Part shown: positions 54,512-62,766 of the stretch, piece by piece
Layout: every line of letters begins with the position of its first letter
Position numbering within the stretch: position 1 is the stretch's first letter
NCBI RefSeq assembly: GCF_004359985.1
Contig: NZ_SMRO01000004.1
Location: 434,001 to 498,000, forward strand
Source of the DNA: Paraburkholderia flava
Lineage (GTDB): Bacteria; Pseudomonadota; Gammaproteobacteria; Burkholderiales; Burkholderiaceae
Direction: 5' to 3'
Length of the DNA: 64,000 nt
Position numbers and translations under genes: made by a program
The notes under the pieces: generated by a model
Told to the model about the DNA's origin: nothing
The model's input: the letters and a program-made list of their open reading frames with translations, nothing else
Database searches by the model: none

Positions 54512-54737
54512 ATCACTTTCTCTCCCGCGACGCGTCACTGAAACACCAGGTAACAAACTCTTGCGTCAAATCGACGGAATAGCACCACCCCGCGACACGT
54601 TCTGACTACAGCAGGCGCATTTCGTCGAGCCTTCATGTGCTCCGGCTATGCGTCCTGCCAGGCGAACCGATGGGGTCTACACGGTGTCGGCGCGGCGCCC
54701 CGCGTCGCGATACCGGACCGTCGAGCAGGACGAATTC
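54512..54737. other. gap before the His-rich lipoprotein
   Basis: About 225 bases with no gene recognised; it probably contains the promoter for the lipoprotein-DUF1571 pair. Confidence 0.4.
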
Positions 54738-55259
54738 ATGCGCAATTTCATTGGACTCGGCATCGTGGTGTGCAGCTGCGTCGCATGCACGACGGCGGTC
54801 GTGCCGCAACCCGCCACGCAGTCATATTCACCGACCGCAGCAGCCGTGTCGCCCACGTGCCGGCCGGTCAACGCCACCGCGAATGTCGACGGCAGCCCGC
54901 AGAACCTGACCGGCCTCGCATGCAAACAGCCCGACGGCACCTGGCGGATCCAGCAGCCGGACGCAGGCGTCGACGTGCTGCCGCCATACGCGAACGATGC
55001 GGACTATGCGGACGACTATCCGTACTACCCGTATTACGACCCGTGGTTCTACGGGCCGCTCGCCTTCGGCTTCGGCGGATCGATCATCTTCGTGAATCAT
55101 TTTCACCATTTCCATCATGGGGATCATGGTCACTATGGCGGACACGGCGGCTTTCATAACGGCTTTCACGGAGGCCACAGCTTTCATGGCGCTGGATTCC
55201 ACGGAGGCAACAGCTTCCCTGGCGGCGGTGGATTTCACGGCGGCGGCGGACGTCGATAG
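54738..55259 (+). CDS. His/Gly-rich lipoprotein
   Basis: 173 residues from ATG 54738 (MRNFIGLGIVVCSCVACTTA), where the lipobox-like C-V-A-C precedes TT. The mature chain has a Tyr/Asp-rich patch (DYADDYPYYPYYDPWFYGP), then a tail from HFHHFHHGDHGHYGGHGGF onward in which His and Gly alternate for about 60 residues to GGGRR. Such tails bind transition metals or act as flexible spacers. Exported and membrane-anchored by inference. Its stop is four bases before the DUF1571 gene, so the two are probably one operon. Confidence 0.75.
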   Translation: MRNFIGLGIVVCSCVACTTAVVPQPATQSYSPTAAAVSPTCRPVNATANVDGSPQNLTGLACKQPDGTWRIQQPDAGVDVLPPYANDADYADDYPYYPYYDPWFYGPLAFGFGGSIIFVNHFHHFHHGDHGHYGGHGGFHNGFHGGHSFHGAGFHGGNSFPGGGGFHGGGGRR

Positions 55260-55262
55260 TTC

Positions 55263-56243
55263 ATGCAGCGAGAAGCCTCACGCAACCGTCGATGCAACCG
55301 CCGATGGAACCTCCACACCTCCGTCAGAGACGCGATGTGGTCGGCGGTTGTGTGGCTGACGATCGCGAGCGCCCTGTCGCTGTGGATCGCATGCGACGCT
55401 CGCGCCGCAGAAACGGAAACGGAAGCGGGCGCATCAGCGGCCACAGCGGAACGAAGCCCCGGCGTTCCACCGACGCAGGTCGGCAAGCTGCCAGTCGATC
55501 AGCAAGTCCGCTGGCTACGTCACGCCGCACAAACCGGCGCGCTTGAAAAACTCGACGACACCCAGCTGCTCGCGCTGTTCCAGTCGCTCGATCCGCTGAC
55601 CGTACCGCGCTATATCGAAGCGGGACCAAACGGCTATCCGTCGTACGAGTTCACGATGATGCGTCGCGAGCGCATTCGCGGCATCTGGCCGAAGCGCGCC
55701 GATCACATGCTGGTGCGACTCACACGAGAGCCCCTGCGGATCTACGCAAAATGGCTGCCCGACGGCGCGCATGCGGGCCAGGAAATCATCTATGACGAAT
55801 CCCGGCGCAGCAACGAAATCTACGGCCACCTGGGCGGCCTGCTGAACGTGATGCCAATGTGGGCCTCGATGAACGGCGCGCTCGCGCATGCGCAGTCGAA
55901 TCATCAGGTGCGCGACCTCGGCACCGAGTTCATCGCGAGCCAGTTTCTCGCCGAAGGCAAAAAGTTCTCGGAGTCCGGCGTCATGCGTCCGGAGCGGATC
56001 GACGTGCAGACGATCGACGGTGTACGCGTCGTCGCATTCACGTACGAAACGCCCACGGGCCAGCCCGAGTTCTACGCGAAGAAGGAAACGCTTGGACTCG
56101 ATCTGCGGCATCCGTGGTTTCAGACCGCCGAGTCCTACGACAACGAAGGCCGCCTCTTCGAAAAGATCGTGTTCGAAACAGTCACGCCGCAAACCTTCGA
56201 CGACTCGACGTTCGATCCGAAGAACCCCGCATACCGCTTCTAG
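55263..56243 (+). CDS. DUF1571-family exported protein
   Basis: 326 residues. The Arg-rich start (MQREASRNRRCNRRWNLHTS) leads into a hydrophobic signal segment (MWSAVVWLTIASALSLWIAC) ending ...ARA; a start at ATG 55335 would lack a basic n-region, so 55263 is preferred. The mature protein has DHMLVRLTREPLRIYAKWLPDGAHAGQEIIYD and YETPTGQPEFYAKKETLGLDLRHPWFQTAESYDNEGRLFEKIVFE, the DUF1571 hallmark blocks. It probably binds lipid or polysaccharide in the periplasm. Function is unknown. Its TAG stop begins the left direct repeat of the insert. Confidence 0.85.
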   Translation: MQREASRNRRCNRRWNLHTSVRDAMWSAVVWLTIASALSLWIACDARAAETETEAGASAATAERSPGVPPTQVGKLPVDQQVRWLRHAAQTGALEKLDDTQLLALFQSLDPLTVPRYIEAGPNGYPSYEFTMMRRERIRGIWPKRADHMLVRLTREPLRIYAKWLPDGAHAGQEIIYDESRRSNEIYGHLGGLLNVMPMWASMNGALAHAQSNHQVRDLGTEFIASQFLAEGKKFSESGVMRPERIDVQTIDGVRVVAFTYETPTGQPEFYAKKETLGLDLRHPWFQTAESYDNEGRLFEKIVFETVTPQTFDDSTFDPKNPAYRF

Positions 56244-56339
56244 GCCGCGCGCAACACCGCGCTTCCCGCGCAAAATCCGGCGCGCCGGTAGAATGCCCTG
56301 ATCCCCGCAGCCCACACCACGACGAACAATCTCGACTTC
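56241..56339 (+). repeat. left copy of the ~95-bp direct repeat flanking the insert
   Basis: Starts TAGGCCGCGCGCAACACC and ends CTCGACTTC. It matches 61088-61180 over its whole length with a few substitutions and short gaps; the core GGCGCGCCGGTAGAATG and CTGATCCCCGCAGCCCACAC are identical apart from one base. It holds the ykgJ upstream DNA and a broken copy of the ykgJ start (ACGACGAACAATCTCGAC for ACAATGAACGATCTCGAC), so no ATG remains. Confidence 0.88.
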
Positions 56340-56396
56340 TACAGGGACGGGGAGTCGCCAGCGCCTGGCCGCGGACCCCGACGGAGGTAGCGAGTA

Positions 56397-57191
56397 GTGA
56401 CCACCAGTGAACGAAAGCCTGGAACGGCAGCGGGTGTTTCTTCCAGTCGGCTCCCATCGATGACGCCGTCGCTGCCCGCGCGGCCCCTGCGCATTCTGCT
56501 CGTCGAAGACGATGTCGACATGGCGCGCCTCATCGGCCAGACCATTGCCGAGAACGGGTTTTCGCCACGGTTCGCCGCCTCGGCAACGGAGATGGATCTT
56601 CAATTGCGCGATGGCGACATCGATCTGATTCTTCTCGACAACATGCTTCCCGGCGAAGACGGACTTGAAATTTGCCGTCGCTTGCGAACCGTGTCGAGCC
56701 TGCCGATCATCATGCTGACAGCGTCCGATGATGACGGCGATCGCATCAACGCGCTCGAGCTTGGCGCTGATGACTACATCACCAAGCCCTTCAACTCGCG
56801 CGAACTGGTCGCGCGCCTTCGGACCGTCATGCGGCGGAGCCAGCTCGGACGAGGCGCCGACGCTGTGCGCCCTCGGACCTTTCGATTCGCCGGCTGGTGC
56901 GTCCATACCGTCGAACGTCAGCTCTATAACCCGGATGGCGCGCGCATAACGGCAACGAGTGCCGAATTCGATCTTCTTGTCGCCTTCTGCCTTAACCCGG
57001 GCCAGGTCATTTCACGGGAGCAACTGCTCGACCTGACTTATGGTGGCGCGGCCGGCCCTACCGAGCGAACCGTCGATGTTCATGTCAGCCGCATCCGTCA
57101 GAAAATCGAGGCCGATCCCCGAGAGCCGACGCTAATCAAGACCGTGCGGCTTGGAGGCTATCTGTTCACTCCACCGGTGGACGCGTCGTGA
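56397..57191 (+). CDS. OmpR-type response regulator
   Basis: 264 residues from GTG 56397 with GGAGGTAG nine bases upstream; an ATG 21 codons later is the alternative. Receiver domain has Asp38-Asp39 (VEDD), phosphoacceptor Asp81 (LLDNMLPGEDG), Thr in MLTASDDD and Lys130 (YITKPF). The C-terminal winged helix (TATSAEFDLLVAFCLNPGQVISREQLLDLTYGG ... VDVHVSRIRQKI) binds DNA. Cognate kinase follows with a four-base overlap. First gene of the insert between repeats. Confidence 0.96.
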   Translation: MTTSERKPGTAAGVSSSRLPSMTPSLPARPLRILLVEDDVDMARLIGQTIAENGFSPRFAASATEMDLQLRDGDIDLILLDNMLPGEDGLEICRRLRTVSSLPIIMLTASDDDGDRINALELGADDYITKPFNSRELVARLRTVMRRSQLGRGADAVRPRTFRFAGWCVHTVERQLYNPDGARITATSAEFDLLVAFCLNPGQVISREQLLDLTYGGAAGPTERTVDVHVSRIRQKIEADPREPTLIKTVRLGGYLFTPPVDAS

Positions 57192-58585
57192 TCGACAGCC
57201 TCAAACGATATTTGCCGAAGAGCATCGCGGCCCAACTGACCACTGTCGTTCTCGTGTCCGTTCTGCTGGGGGTGTTGCTGACGACAGCCACATTGAGCAT
57301 CGTCGTCACGCGTTCGGGGATGCGAATGGATCCGGAAGCAAAGGCCGCGTCGGAAGCGGCCCGCATCGCGACCATCGTCAAAGAGGCGGCGAACGCCCGC
57401 TCGCCCGAGCAATTGGCGAATGTGATCGCCGGTGCGCAATCAAGCACGGGCTCTGTCCGGCTGGTGTCAAAACGGGAACTGCCTGACGCCTCGGGCGAGG
57501 CGAGCAGCTACGTGAAGCGAGTGTCCGCCGGCTTGCGGCAGAGCTGGCATATCGATCCCATTGCGATGGCCACGCATTCGATCGCCGTCGATATTGGCGA
57601 CGGGCGAGCGCTCCTGTTTCAGGAATCCGAACGGCAATTGCTGCAGACGTTTATCACCGTCCAGGCGATCGTCGGTATCGGCTTGATTGTCGTCGTCGTT
57701 CTGGCACTTTCGATCTACGCGATCGGTTGGGTCACAAGACCCTTGTCGACGATCGCCCGGGCAACCCGGGCATTTGGGCAATCCCCGCACAACGACGACC
57801 CGCTGGACACCAGCGGCCCCGCCGAAATTGCACAGGTTGCGGAAGCGCTCAACGACATGCGCCGACGCATCCGCAAGCTCGTCGACGATCGAACCGGCAT
57901 GCTGGCCGCGATCAGTCATGACCTGCGCACGCCGCTGACGCGTCTCAAGCTCCGTTCCGAGCGCGTGACGGATGCCGGGACACGCGCCGCCATGTTGAGC
58001 GATATCTCTGCCATAGACGGCATGGTCCGCGGCGCATTGACTTACTTGCGTGATGGAGGAACGTCGGAGGCATTGCAACTTGTCGATCTTCCAAGTCTGT
58101 TACAGACGATATGCGATGCGTACAGCGACATCGGATCGGATGTCGTTTACTCCGGCCCGGCGCGCCTGAATTTTGTCTGCCGCCCGGAGGGGCTGACCCG
58201 CGCAGTCATGAACATCATCGATAACGGCGTAAAGCATGGAACTCAGGTCGGGGTTTCCCTTGAACAACGAGGTCCGGGTGCAGTCGGAATCGAAGTCTGG
58301 GACAACGGCCCCGGCATTCCCGCAGACCTGCGGGAGAAGGTATTCGAACCGTTCTTCAAGGTTGACAGCGCACGCTCGGTGGCGAAGAGCGGGTTCGGGC
58401 TGGGCCTTTCCATTGCGAAAGATATTGTTGATCGCCAGGGCGGCACGATCACCTTGTCCGACAGGTCGCCATGTGGATTGTGCGTGCGCCTATCCCTCAG
58501 AGCAGATTTTCATCAGAGCGGCAGCGATGATTTGCCAGCTAGCAGACTGAAGATGCCGCCGTCGACAACACACGTTTCGGCATAG
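57188..58585 (+). CDS. sensor histidine kinase
   Basis: 465 residues from GTG 57188, overlapping the regulator stop (GTGA). Two membrane helices (about 19-41 and 157-180) flank a periplasmic sensor of about 110 residues with no recognised fold. HAMP follows, then the H-box with phosphoacceptor His244 (LAAISHDLRTPLTRL). The ATPase has N (MNIIDNGVKHG), G1 (VWDNGPGIP), F (FEPFFKVDS) and G2 (SGFGLGLSIAK) boxes. It should phosphorylate the partner regulator in response to an unknown extracytoplasmic signal. Possible ligands are those of the exported MBL and GlcG-like proteins downstream. Confidence 0.96.
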   Translation: MIDSLKRYLPKSIAAQLTTVVLVSVLLGVLLTTATLSIVVTRSGMRMDPEAKAASEAARIATIVKEAANARSPEQLANVIAGAQSSTGSVRLVSKRELPDASGEASSYVKRVSAGLRQSWHIDPIAMATHSIAVDIGDGRALLFQESERQLLQTFITVQAIVGIGLIVVVVLALSIYAIGWVTRPLSTIARATRAFGQSPHNDDPLDTSGPAEIAQVAEALNDMRRRIRKLVDDRTGMLAAISHDLRTPLTRLKLRSERVTDAGTRAAMLSDISAIDGMVRGALTYLRDGGTSEALQLVDLPSLLQTICDAYSDIGSDVVYSGPARLNFVCRPEGLTRAVMNIIDNGVKHGTQVGVSLEQRGPGAVGIEVWDNGPGIPADLREKVFEPFFKVDSARSVAKSGFGLGLSIAKDIVDRQGGTITLSDRSPCGLCVRLSLRADFHQSGSDDLPASRLKMPPSTTHVSA

Positions 58586-58772
58586 CAGCCGTCGGCTTGA
58601 GGCATCGGCCGGATTCCCCGTGCGCACGTCCCGCAGCACGCTGCAACATCTCTAAATATCACTAAACATCCGGCAGCATGTGCTCGCTCTACATTAGGAG
58701 CGCTTGCTTCCGTGATGTCGGCCGGCTGCGCCGGGGTCCGGAATGTCACGTTGACGCTCAAGGACTCATGCC

Positions 58773-59375
58773 ATGCAAAAAGCTATCAGGCGAAACGCCT
58801 TTCGTACCCTTCTCTTATTTCATTTCCTCGGTATTGCTCTGTCAGTCGGATCGCGCTTCGTCGACTTCGTGATCGAGAAGCAGACCGAAGATTCCAGTCT
58901 GCAAATGCTCACGTTCGGTCGCGATCTCACCGGCGTCACCGCGCGAACGCTCACTGCCCCTGGGTTCTGGCTGGTTATCGTGACAGGCGTAGCGATGACC
59001 CTCCTGCGATACGGGCGCCGACCACCGATCTGGGTGTGGATAAAAATAGGGCTGACGGTCGTGGGCCTGGTCGTAGCCTCCGCGCTTGTCGCACCTGCGT
59101 TGCAGGCTTCGAGGCAGTGGGCTCACTGGAGCGTTGATCACAATCAACTGGCGCAACAGTTTGTGCAGAGCGCGTCCCACGCGTCCTTTTACGGGGCAAT
59201 AGTCTTCACGCTGTTTCTCATCAATCTTCCCGTCGCGATCTGGAAGCCGTTCCTGTCGGTCAAGCCGCCATTTTCAGGCAGCAAAAAAAGCGAAGCCCAA
59301 GCGATCGTCGAACAGGCAGGCGGCACGGCTTCGAACTCAATCCCTTCTGTCAAACAAGTCAACCTCGGGAAGTAA
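58773..59375 (+). CDS. four-helix membrane protein (DUF2269/CopD-like)
   Basis: 200 residues with four transmembrane helices: RTLLLFHFLGIALSVGSRFVDF, FWLVIVTGVAMTLLRYG, WIKIGLTVVGLVVASALV, and ASFYGAIVFTLFLINLPVAIW. The LFHFLGIALSVG start and a Thr/Pro-rich turn before helix 2 recall DUF2269/CopD-type integral membrane proteins, some of which bind haem or copper. Tail of about 50 residues is hydrophilic. Five bases upstream of the MBL gene, so co-transcribed. Family call is tentative. Confidence 0.75.
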   Translation: MQKAIRRNAFRTLLLFHFLGIALSVGSRFVDFVIEKQTEDSSLQMLTFGRDLTGVTARTLTAPGFWLVIVTGVAMTLLRYGRRPPIWVWIKIGLTVVGLVVASALVAPALQASRQWAHWSVDHNQLAQQFVQSASHASFYGAIVFTLFLINLPVAIWKPFLSVKPPFSGSKKSEAQAIVEQAGGTASNSIPSVKQVNLGK

Positions 59376-59379
59376 AAAT

Positions 59380-60372
59380 ATGCTTCGCAAGACCCTGCTG
59401 CTGCCCTTCTGCATCACTGTCATATCAACCGTCGCCTCCTTCGCACACGCGCAGGGAATCGATTTCGACAAGACGGCTTTTACGGCTCAACAACTCGCGC
59501 CGAATGTCTATACCCTGACAGGCTCGCCAGGTACCGACCCCGGACATCCCGAGGCCGCTGGAGGACGCATCGGTTTTATCGCCGGTCCCGATGGTGTGTT
59601 GATGGTTGACGCGTCCTATGCGCCGCTCGCACCGAAGGCACTCGCAGCGATCCGCAAGATCACTCCGGGGCCGATCCGCTATCTGGTCGACACCCATTCG
59701 CACCCGGACCACACCGGCGGCAACCCCTTTTTTGCCAGACAGGGCGCGTTGATCATTGCGCGGGAAGAAGCATGGCAAGACCTGAACCAGCCGCCACCAC
59801 CCGCTTTGCTCGCGGCGATCGGCCGCGCGGCGTCTTATACCGATCCGGCCCGGCTGCCGACCATCACCTATGGGCCGAACTCGATGCTGAAGATCCGGAT
59901 GGATGGCGAGACGATCGATATCATCGCCGCGCCGCCCGGCCACACGAACGGGGACACCCTCGTGCGGTTTGAGAACGCGGACGTCATGATGATCGGTGAT
60001 ATCTATCGGAATTATGGCTATCCGTTTGTCGATCCTGCTCATGGCGGCACGTTCAAGGGCATGCTCGCGGCGATCGATCTCACGCAGAAGATTGCTGACT
60101 CAGGAACGAAGCTGGTGCCTGGCCACGGCGGCATCATTACGCGGGACGACCTGGTTCCGTACCGGGAAATGATCGTGGCCGTTGCCGCGCGTGTGCAGGC
60201 GATGATCGCCGCGGATCGTTCGCTCGATCAGGTCCTGGCCGCAAAGTTGACGGCTCCCTACGATGCTCGCGTCCGCGGGGGACTCGATCCCCTGCCAGCA
60301 GGCCTTGGCAACAGCGCTGACCGCTTCATTGGCGCCATATATGCCGAGATCAAGAAGAACGGCCCGCTTTAA
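59380..60372 (+). CDS. exported metallo-beta-lactamase-fold hydrolase
   Basis: 330 residues with a signal peptide MLRKTLLLPFCITVISTVAS cleaved near AHA-QG (24/25). Zn-binding motif H106-S-H108-P-D110-H111 in VDTHSHPDHTGGN, later APPGHTNGDTL, MIGDIY and PGHGG. This places it in the extracytoplasmic MBL group with quinoprotein-relay and other periplasmic hydrolases rather than classic beta-lactamases. Substrate unknown. Fourth gene of the insert. Confidence 0.92.
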   Translation: MLRKTLLLPFCITVISTVASFAHAQGIDFDKTAFTAQQLAPNVYTLTGSPGTDPGHPEAAGGRIGFIAGPDGVLMVDASYAPLAPKALAAIRKITPGPIRYLVDTHSHPDHTGGNPFFARQGALIIAREEAWQDLNQPPPPALLAAIGRAASYTDPARLPTITYGPNSMLKIRMDGETIDIIAAPPGHTNGDTLVRFENADVMMIGDIYRNYGYPFVDPAHGGTFKGMLAAIDLTQKIADSGTKLVPGHGGIITRDDLVPYREMIVAVAARVQAMIAADRSLDQVLAAKLTAPYDARVRGGLDPLPAGLGNSADRFIGAIYAEIKKNGPL

Positions 60373-60522
60373 AGCGCACACAGGAAGTTTCGATGGGGGT
60401 GCCGACATGCGCGCAGTGATGTTGCGAATCGCCCGCTTCGCAGCTGACTCGAGAGCGCTCGCTCCCGCAAACGCTCGCATGACGGAGTGGTCCATTTCAA
60501 CGTCGGCCTGGGAGATCACGGC

Positions 60523-61038
60523 ATGGGTTACCGCCGCAGCTGGAAGCAAATCGTGTTGAGCAGTTCGCTCCTGTTAGTGGCGACTCCAAAGCCCGCATTC
60601 GCCGTTGACCTTGTCCTGAATCACCGCATTTCCGCCGCGCTGGCCAATGAAGCGGTGGCCGCTGTCGTGTCCACCTGTGCAGTCAGGGGCTACACGGAAT
60701 CCGCAACCCTCGTGGACATCGATGGCGTCCCCGAAGCTACGTTGCGCGGCGACGGAGCGGGAGTACATACGCAGGAAAGCGCGAGCGACAAGGCGTACAC
60801 GAGCGTCAGCTTGAAGATCGACACCTTGACGCTCAAGGGGCAGGTGCAGAACACGGTCGCCCCCGGGGGACCCTTCTCGAAATTGCCTCATCTTCTGCTG
60901 TTCGGCGGTGGCGTCGTCATCAAGCTTGGATCTGAGACCATTGGCGCAATCGGCGCCGCTGGAGCGCCGGGAGACAAGATCGACGACGCCTGTGCTCACG
61001 CGGGTTTAGACAAGATCAAGGATCGCCTGGTCCCGTGA
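60523..61038 (+). CDS. exported GlcG/HbpS-family (haem-binding-like) protein
   Basis: 171 residues from ATG 60523 (GGAGATCACGGC upstream), signal peptide MGYRRSWKQIVLSSSLLLVA ending about ...PAFA. The mature part (LVLNHRISAALANEAVAAVV, LKIDTLTLKGQVQNTVAPGGPFS, LFGGGVVIKLGSETIGAIGAAGAPGDKIDDACAHAGLDKI) matches the GlcG/DUF336 fold, of which HbpS binds haem and signals to a sensor kinase in Streptomyces. By analogy it could present a ligand to the kinase at 57188. The characteristic C-terminal GAPG...D..CA..G motif is kept. Confidence 0.85.
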   Translation: MGYRRSWKQIVLSSSLLLVATPKPAFAVDLVLNHRISAALANEAVAAVVSTCAVRGYTESATLVDIDGVPEATLRGDGAGVHTQESASDKAYTSVSLKIDTLTLKGQVQNTVAPGGPFSKLPHLLLFGGGVVIKLGSETIGAIGAAGAPGDKIDDACAHAGLDKIKDRLVP

Positions 61039-61087
61039 TCTTCTTCCGCCACCTCGGAGGCGCTTGCGATCGGTGTCGAGATTCACT

Positions 61088-61180
61088 TAGGCACCGCGCG
61101 CCACACCCCGCGCAAAACCCGGCGCGCCGGTAGAATGCCTGATCCCCGCAGCCCACACCACAATGAACGATCTCGACTTC
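61088..61180 (+). repeat. right copy of the ~95-bp direct repeat; native ykgJ upstream region
   Basis: Starts TAGGCACCGCGCGCCACACC and ends ATGAACGATCTCGACTTC, which are the promoter-proximal DNA and first codons of the YkgJ-like gene. It is the functional copy because its ATG is intact; the left copy at 56241-56339 is a duplicate that has lost it. Confidence 0.88.
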
Positions 61181-61933
61181 AACTGCACGATGTGCGGCAA
61201 ATGCTGCCACGGCCTGCGTCTCGCATTGACCGTCGACGAAGCGCGCGCGTGGCTCGCGCGCGGCGATCGCGTGGAGCTGATGTGCGAGGCGATTCCGTGG
61301 CCGGTCGAACCGGACGCGGACAACCGCGAGGCGAACTACCGTCGCGCGCGCTCATTCCCCGCCACGAGCGGCACGTTGCCAGTGCGCATCGCGGTGCTGC
61401 TCACCGGTACGTTCGACGGTCCTTGTCCGAATCTCGGCGCGGACATGCGCTGCGGCATCTACGAAACGCGGCCGCACGTGTGCCGCATCTATCCGGCGGA
61501 GATCAATCCGTTCGTCACGCTCGATCCCGCGAACAAGGGCTGCCCGACCGATGCGTGGCACGGCGAACCGATGCTGCGCGAAGGCAGGCTCGTCGATAGC
61601 GAAGTGCAGGCGGTGATCGATAGCGCGCGCGCAGCCGGCGAGCGCGACGTGCCGGCGAAGGCGCATCTGTGCGCGACGCTCGGCATCGATCGCGCGGCGC
61701 TCGCGAACGAGGGCTTCGTTACGTACACACCGGAACCGCGCGCGTTGCTCGATGCGTTATCCGATGCAATCGATGCAGCGAAAGCGCACGCCCAAACGCA
61801 CACGTCACATCAATGGACGTTCGTATCGAACCGCCGCGAAACCATCGGCACGCTCGAATCGGTCGGCGCACAGGCGAACGTACCGGACGCGACAAACGCA
61901 TACGGCTACCTCGGATTCTTCGCAGCGACGTAA
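61163..61933 (+). CDS. YkgJ-family cysteine-cluster protein
   Basis: 256 residues starting MNDLDFNCTMCGKCCHGLRL. The N-terminal C-x2-C-x2-CC motif (FNCTMCGKCC) and the later GPCPNLGADMRCGIYETRPHVCRIYP and NKGCPTDAW supply the zinc or Fe-S cluster ligands of UPF0153/YkgJ proteins. Function is unknown. A neighbouring DUF1571 gene is interrupted from it by the 4.8-kb insert. Confidence 0.9.
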   Translation: MNDLDFNCTMCGKCCHGLRLALTVDEARAWLARGDRVELMCEAIPWPVEPDADNREANYRRARSFPATSGTLPVRIAVLLTGTFDGPCPNLGADMRCGIYETRPHVCRIYPAEINPFVTLDPANKGCPTDAWHGEPMLREGRLVDSEVQAVIDSARAAGERDVPAKAHLCATLGIDRAALANEGFVTYTPEPRALLDALSDAIDAAKAHAQTHTSHQWTFVSNRRETIGTLESVGAQANVPDATNAYGYLGFFAAT

Positions 61934-62010
61934 TCGAAGCAACGCATTCGCTCACTGCGCCCGCGATACATCACGTAAAATCGGCACATCATTCGCCAAC
62001 CCTCGCACGC

Positions 62011-62757
62011 ATGTCCGCGGATCCCTCACCACGCAACCAGGAAGGCGTCGCCGTCATCGACCGCGCATGCGCGATCCTGTTCGCGTTCAAGCCGACCGAC
62101 AATGCGCTCACGCTCGCCGAACTCGCCGCGCGCACCGGCCTCTACAAGAGCACGCTGTTGCGTCTCGCGGGCGCGCTGATCCAGCATCGTCTGCTGGTGC
62201 GTCTCGACGACGGCCGCTATCAGTTAGGACCCGCCACTTTTCTGCTCGGTGCGCTGTATCAGCGCAGCCTGAATCTCGGCGACGTCATGTTGCCATTGAT
62301 GCGCGAACTCGCCGAAGCGAGCGGCGAGAGCGTGTCGTTCTATGTGCGCGACGGTGCCGTGCGCGTGTGCCTGCATCGCGTCGATTCGAAACACGCGGTG
62401 CGGTTTCATGTGCATGAAGGCGATGTGCTGCCGCTCGAAAGCGGGTCGGGTGGTCAGACGCTGCTCGCGTTCGGCGGCGAACCGGGTGCGGCATTCGAGC
62501 GGATTCGTCAGGATTTCTATTGCGTGTCGATCGGCGAGCGCGATCGCGACACCGCCGGCATCTCGACGCCGGTGTTCGGCATCCAGCAGACGCTGCGCGG
62601 CGTCGTCACGCTCGCGGGTCCGAGTTCGCGCATCGACGATGCGTTCGTCGCGAACAATCTCAATGCGCTGTTCGATTGCGCGGCGCGCGCGACCGAAGCA
62701 CTCGGTGGCGACGCGCGTGCGTTGCGTGATGCGCAGCGGGCACAGCGATCGAAGTAA
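62011..62757 (+). CDS. IclR-family transcriptional regulator
   Basis: 248 residues from ATG 62011 (MSADPSPRNQEGVAVIDRAC). N-terminal wHTH (LTLAELAARTGLYKSTLLRLAGALIQHRLL) and a C-terminal effector domain containing VCLHRVDSKHAVRFHVHEGDVLPL. Convergent with the citryl-CoA-lyase-like gene (nine bases), so it probably controls that cluster or another transcript. An upstream in-frame start is Arg-rich and unconvincing. Confidence 0.93.
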   Translation: MSADPSPRNQEGVAVIDRACAILFAFKPTDNALTLAELAARTGLYKSTLLRLAGALIQHRLLVRLDDGRYQLGPATFLLGALYQRSLNLGDVMLPLMRELAEASGESVSFYVRDGAVRVCLHRVDSKHAVRFHVHEGDVLPLESGSGGQTLLAFGGEPGAAFERIRQDFYCVSIGERDRDTAGISTPVFGIQQTLRGVVTLAGPSSRIDDAFVANNLNALFDCAARATEALGGDARALRDAQRAQRSK

Positions 62758-62766
62758 TCGCGCGCA

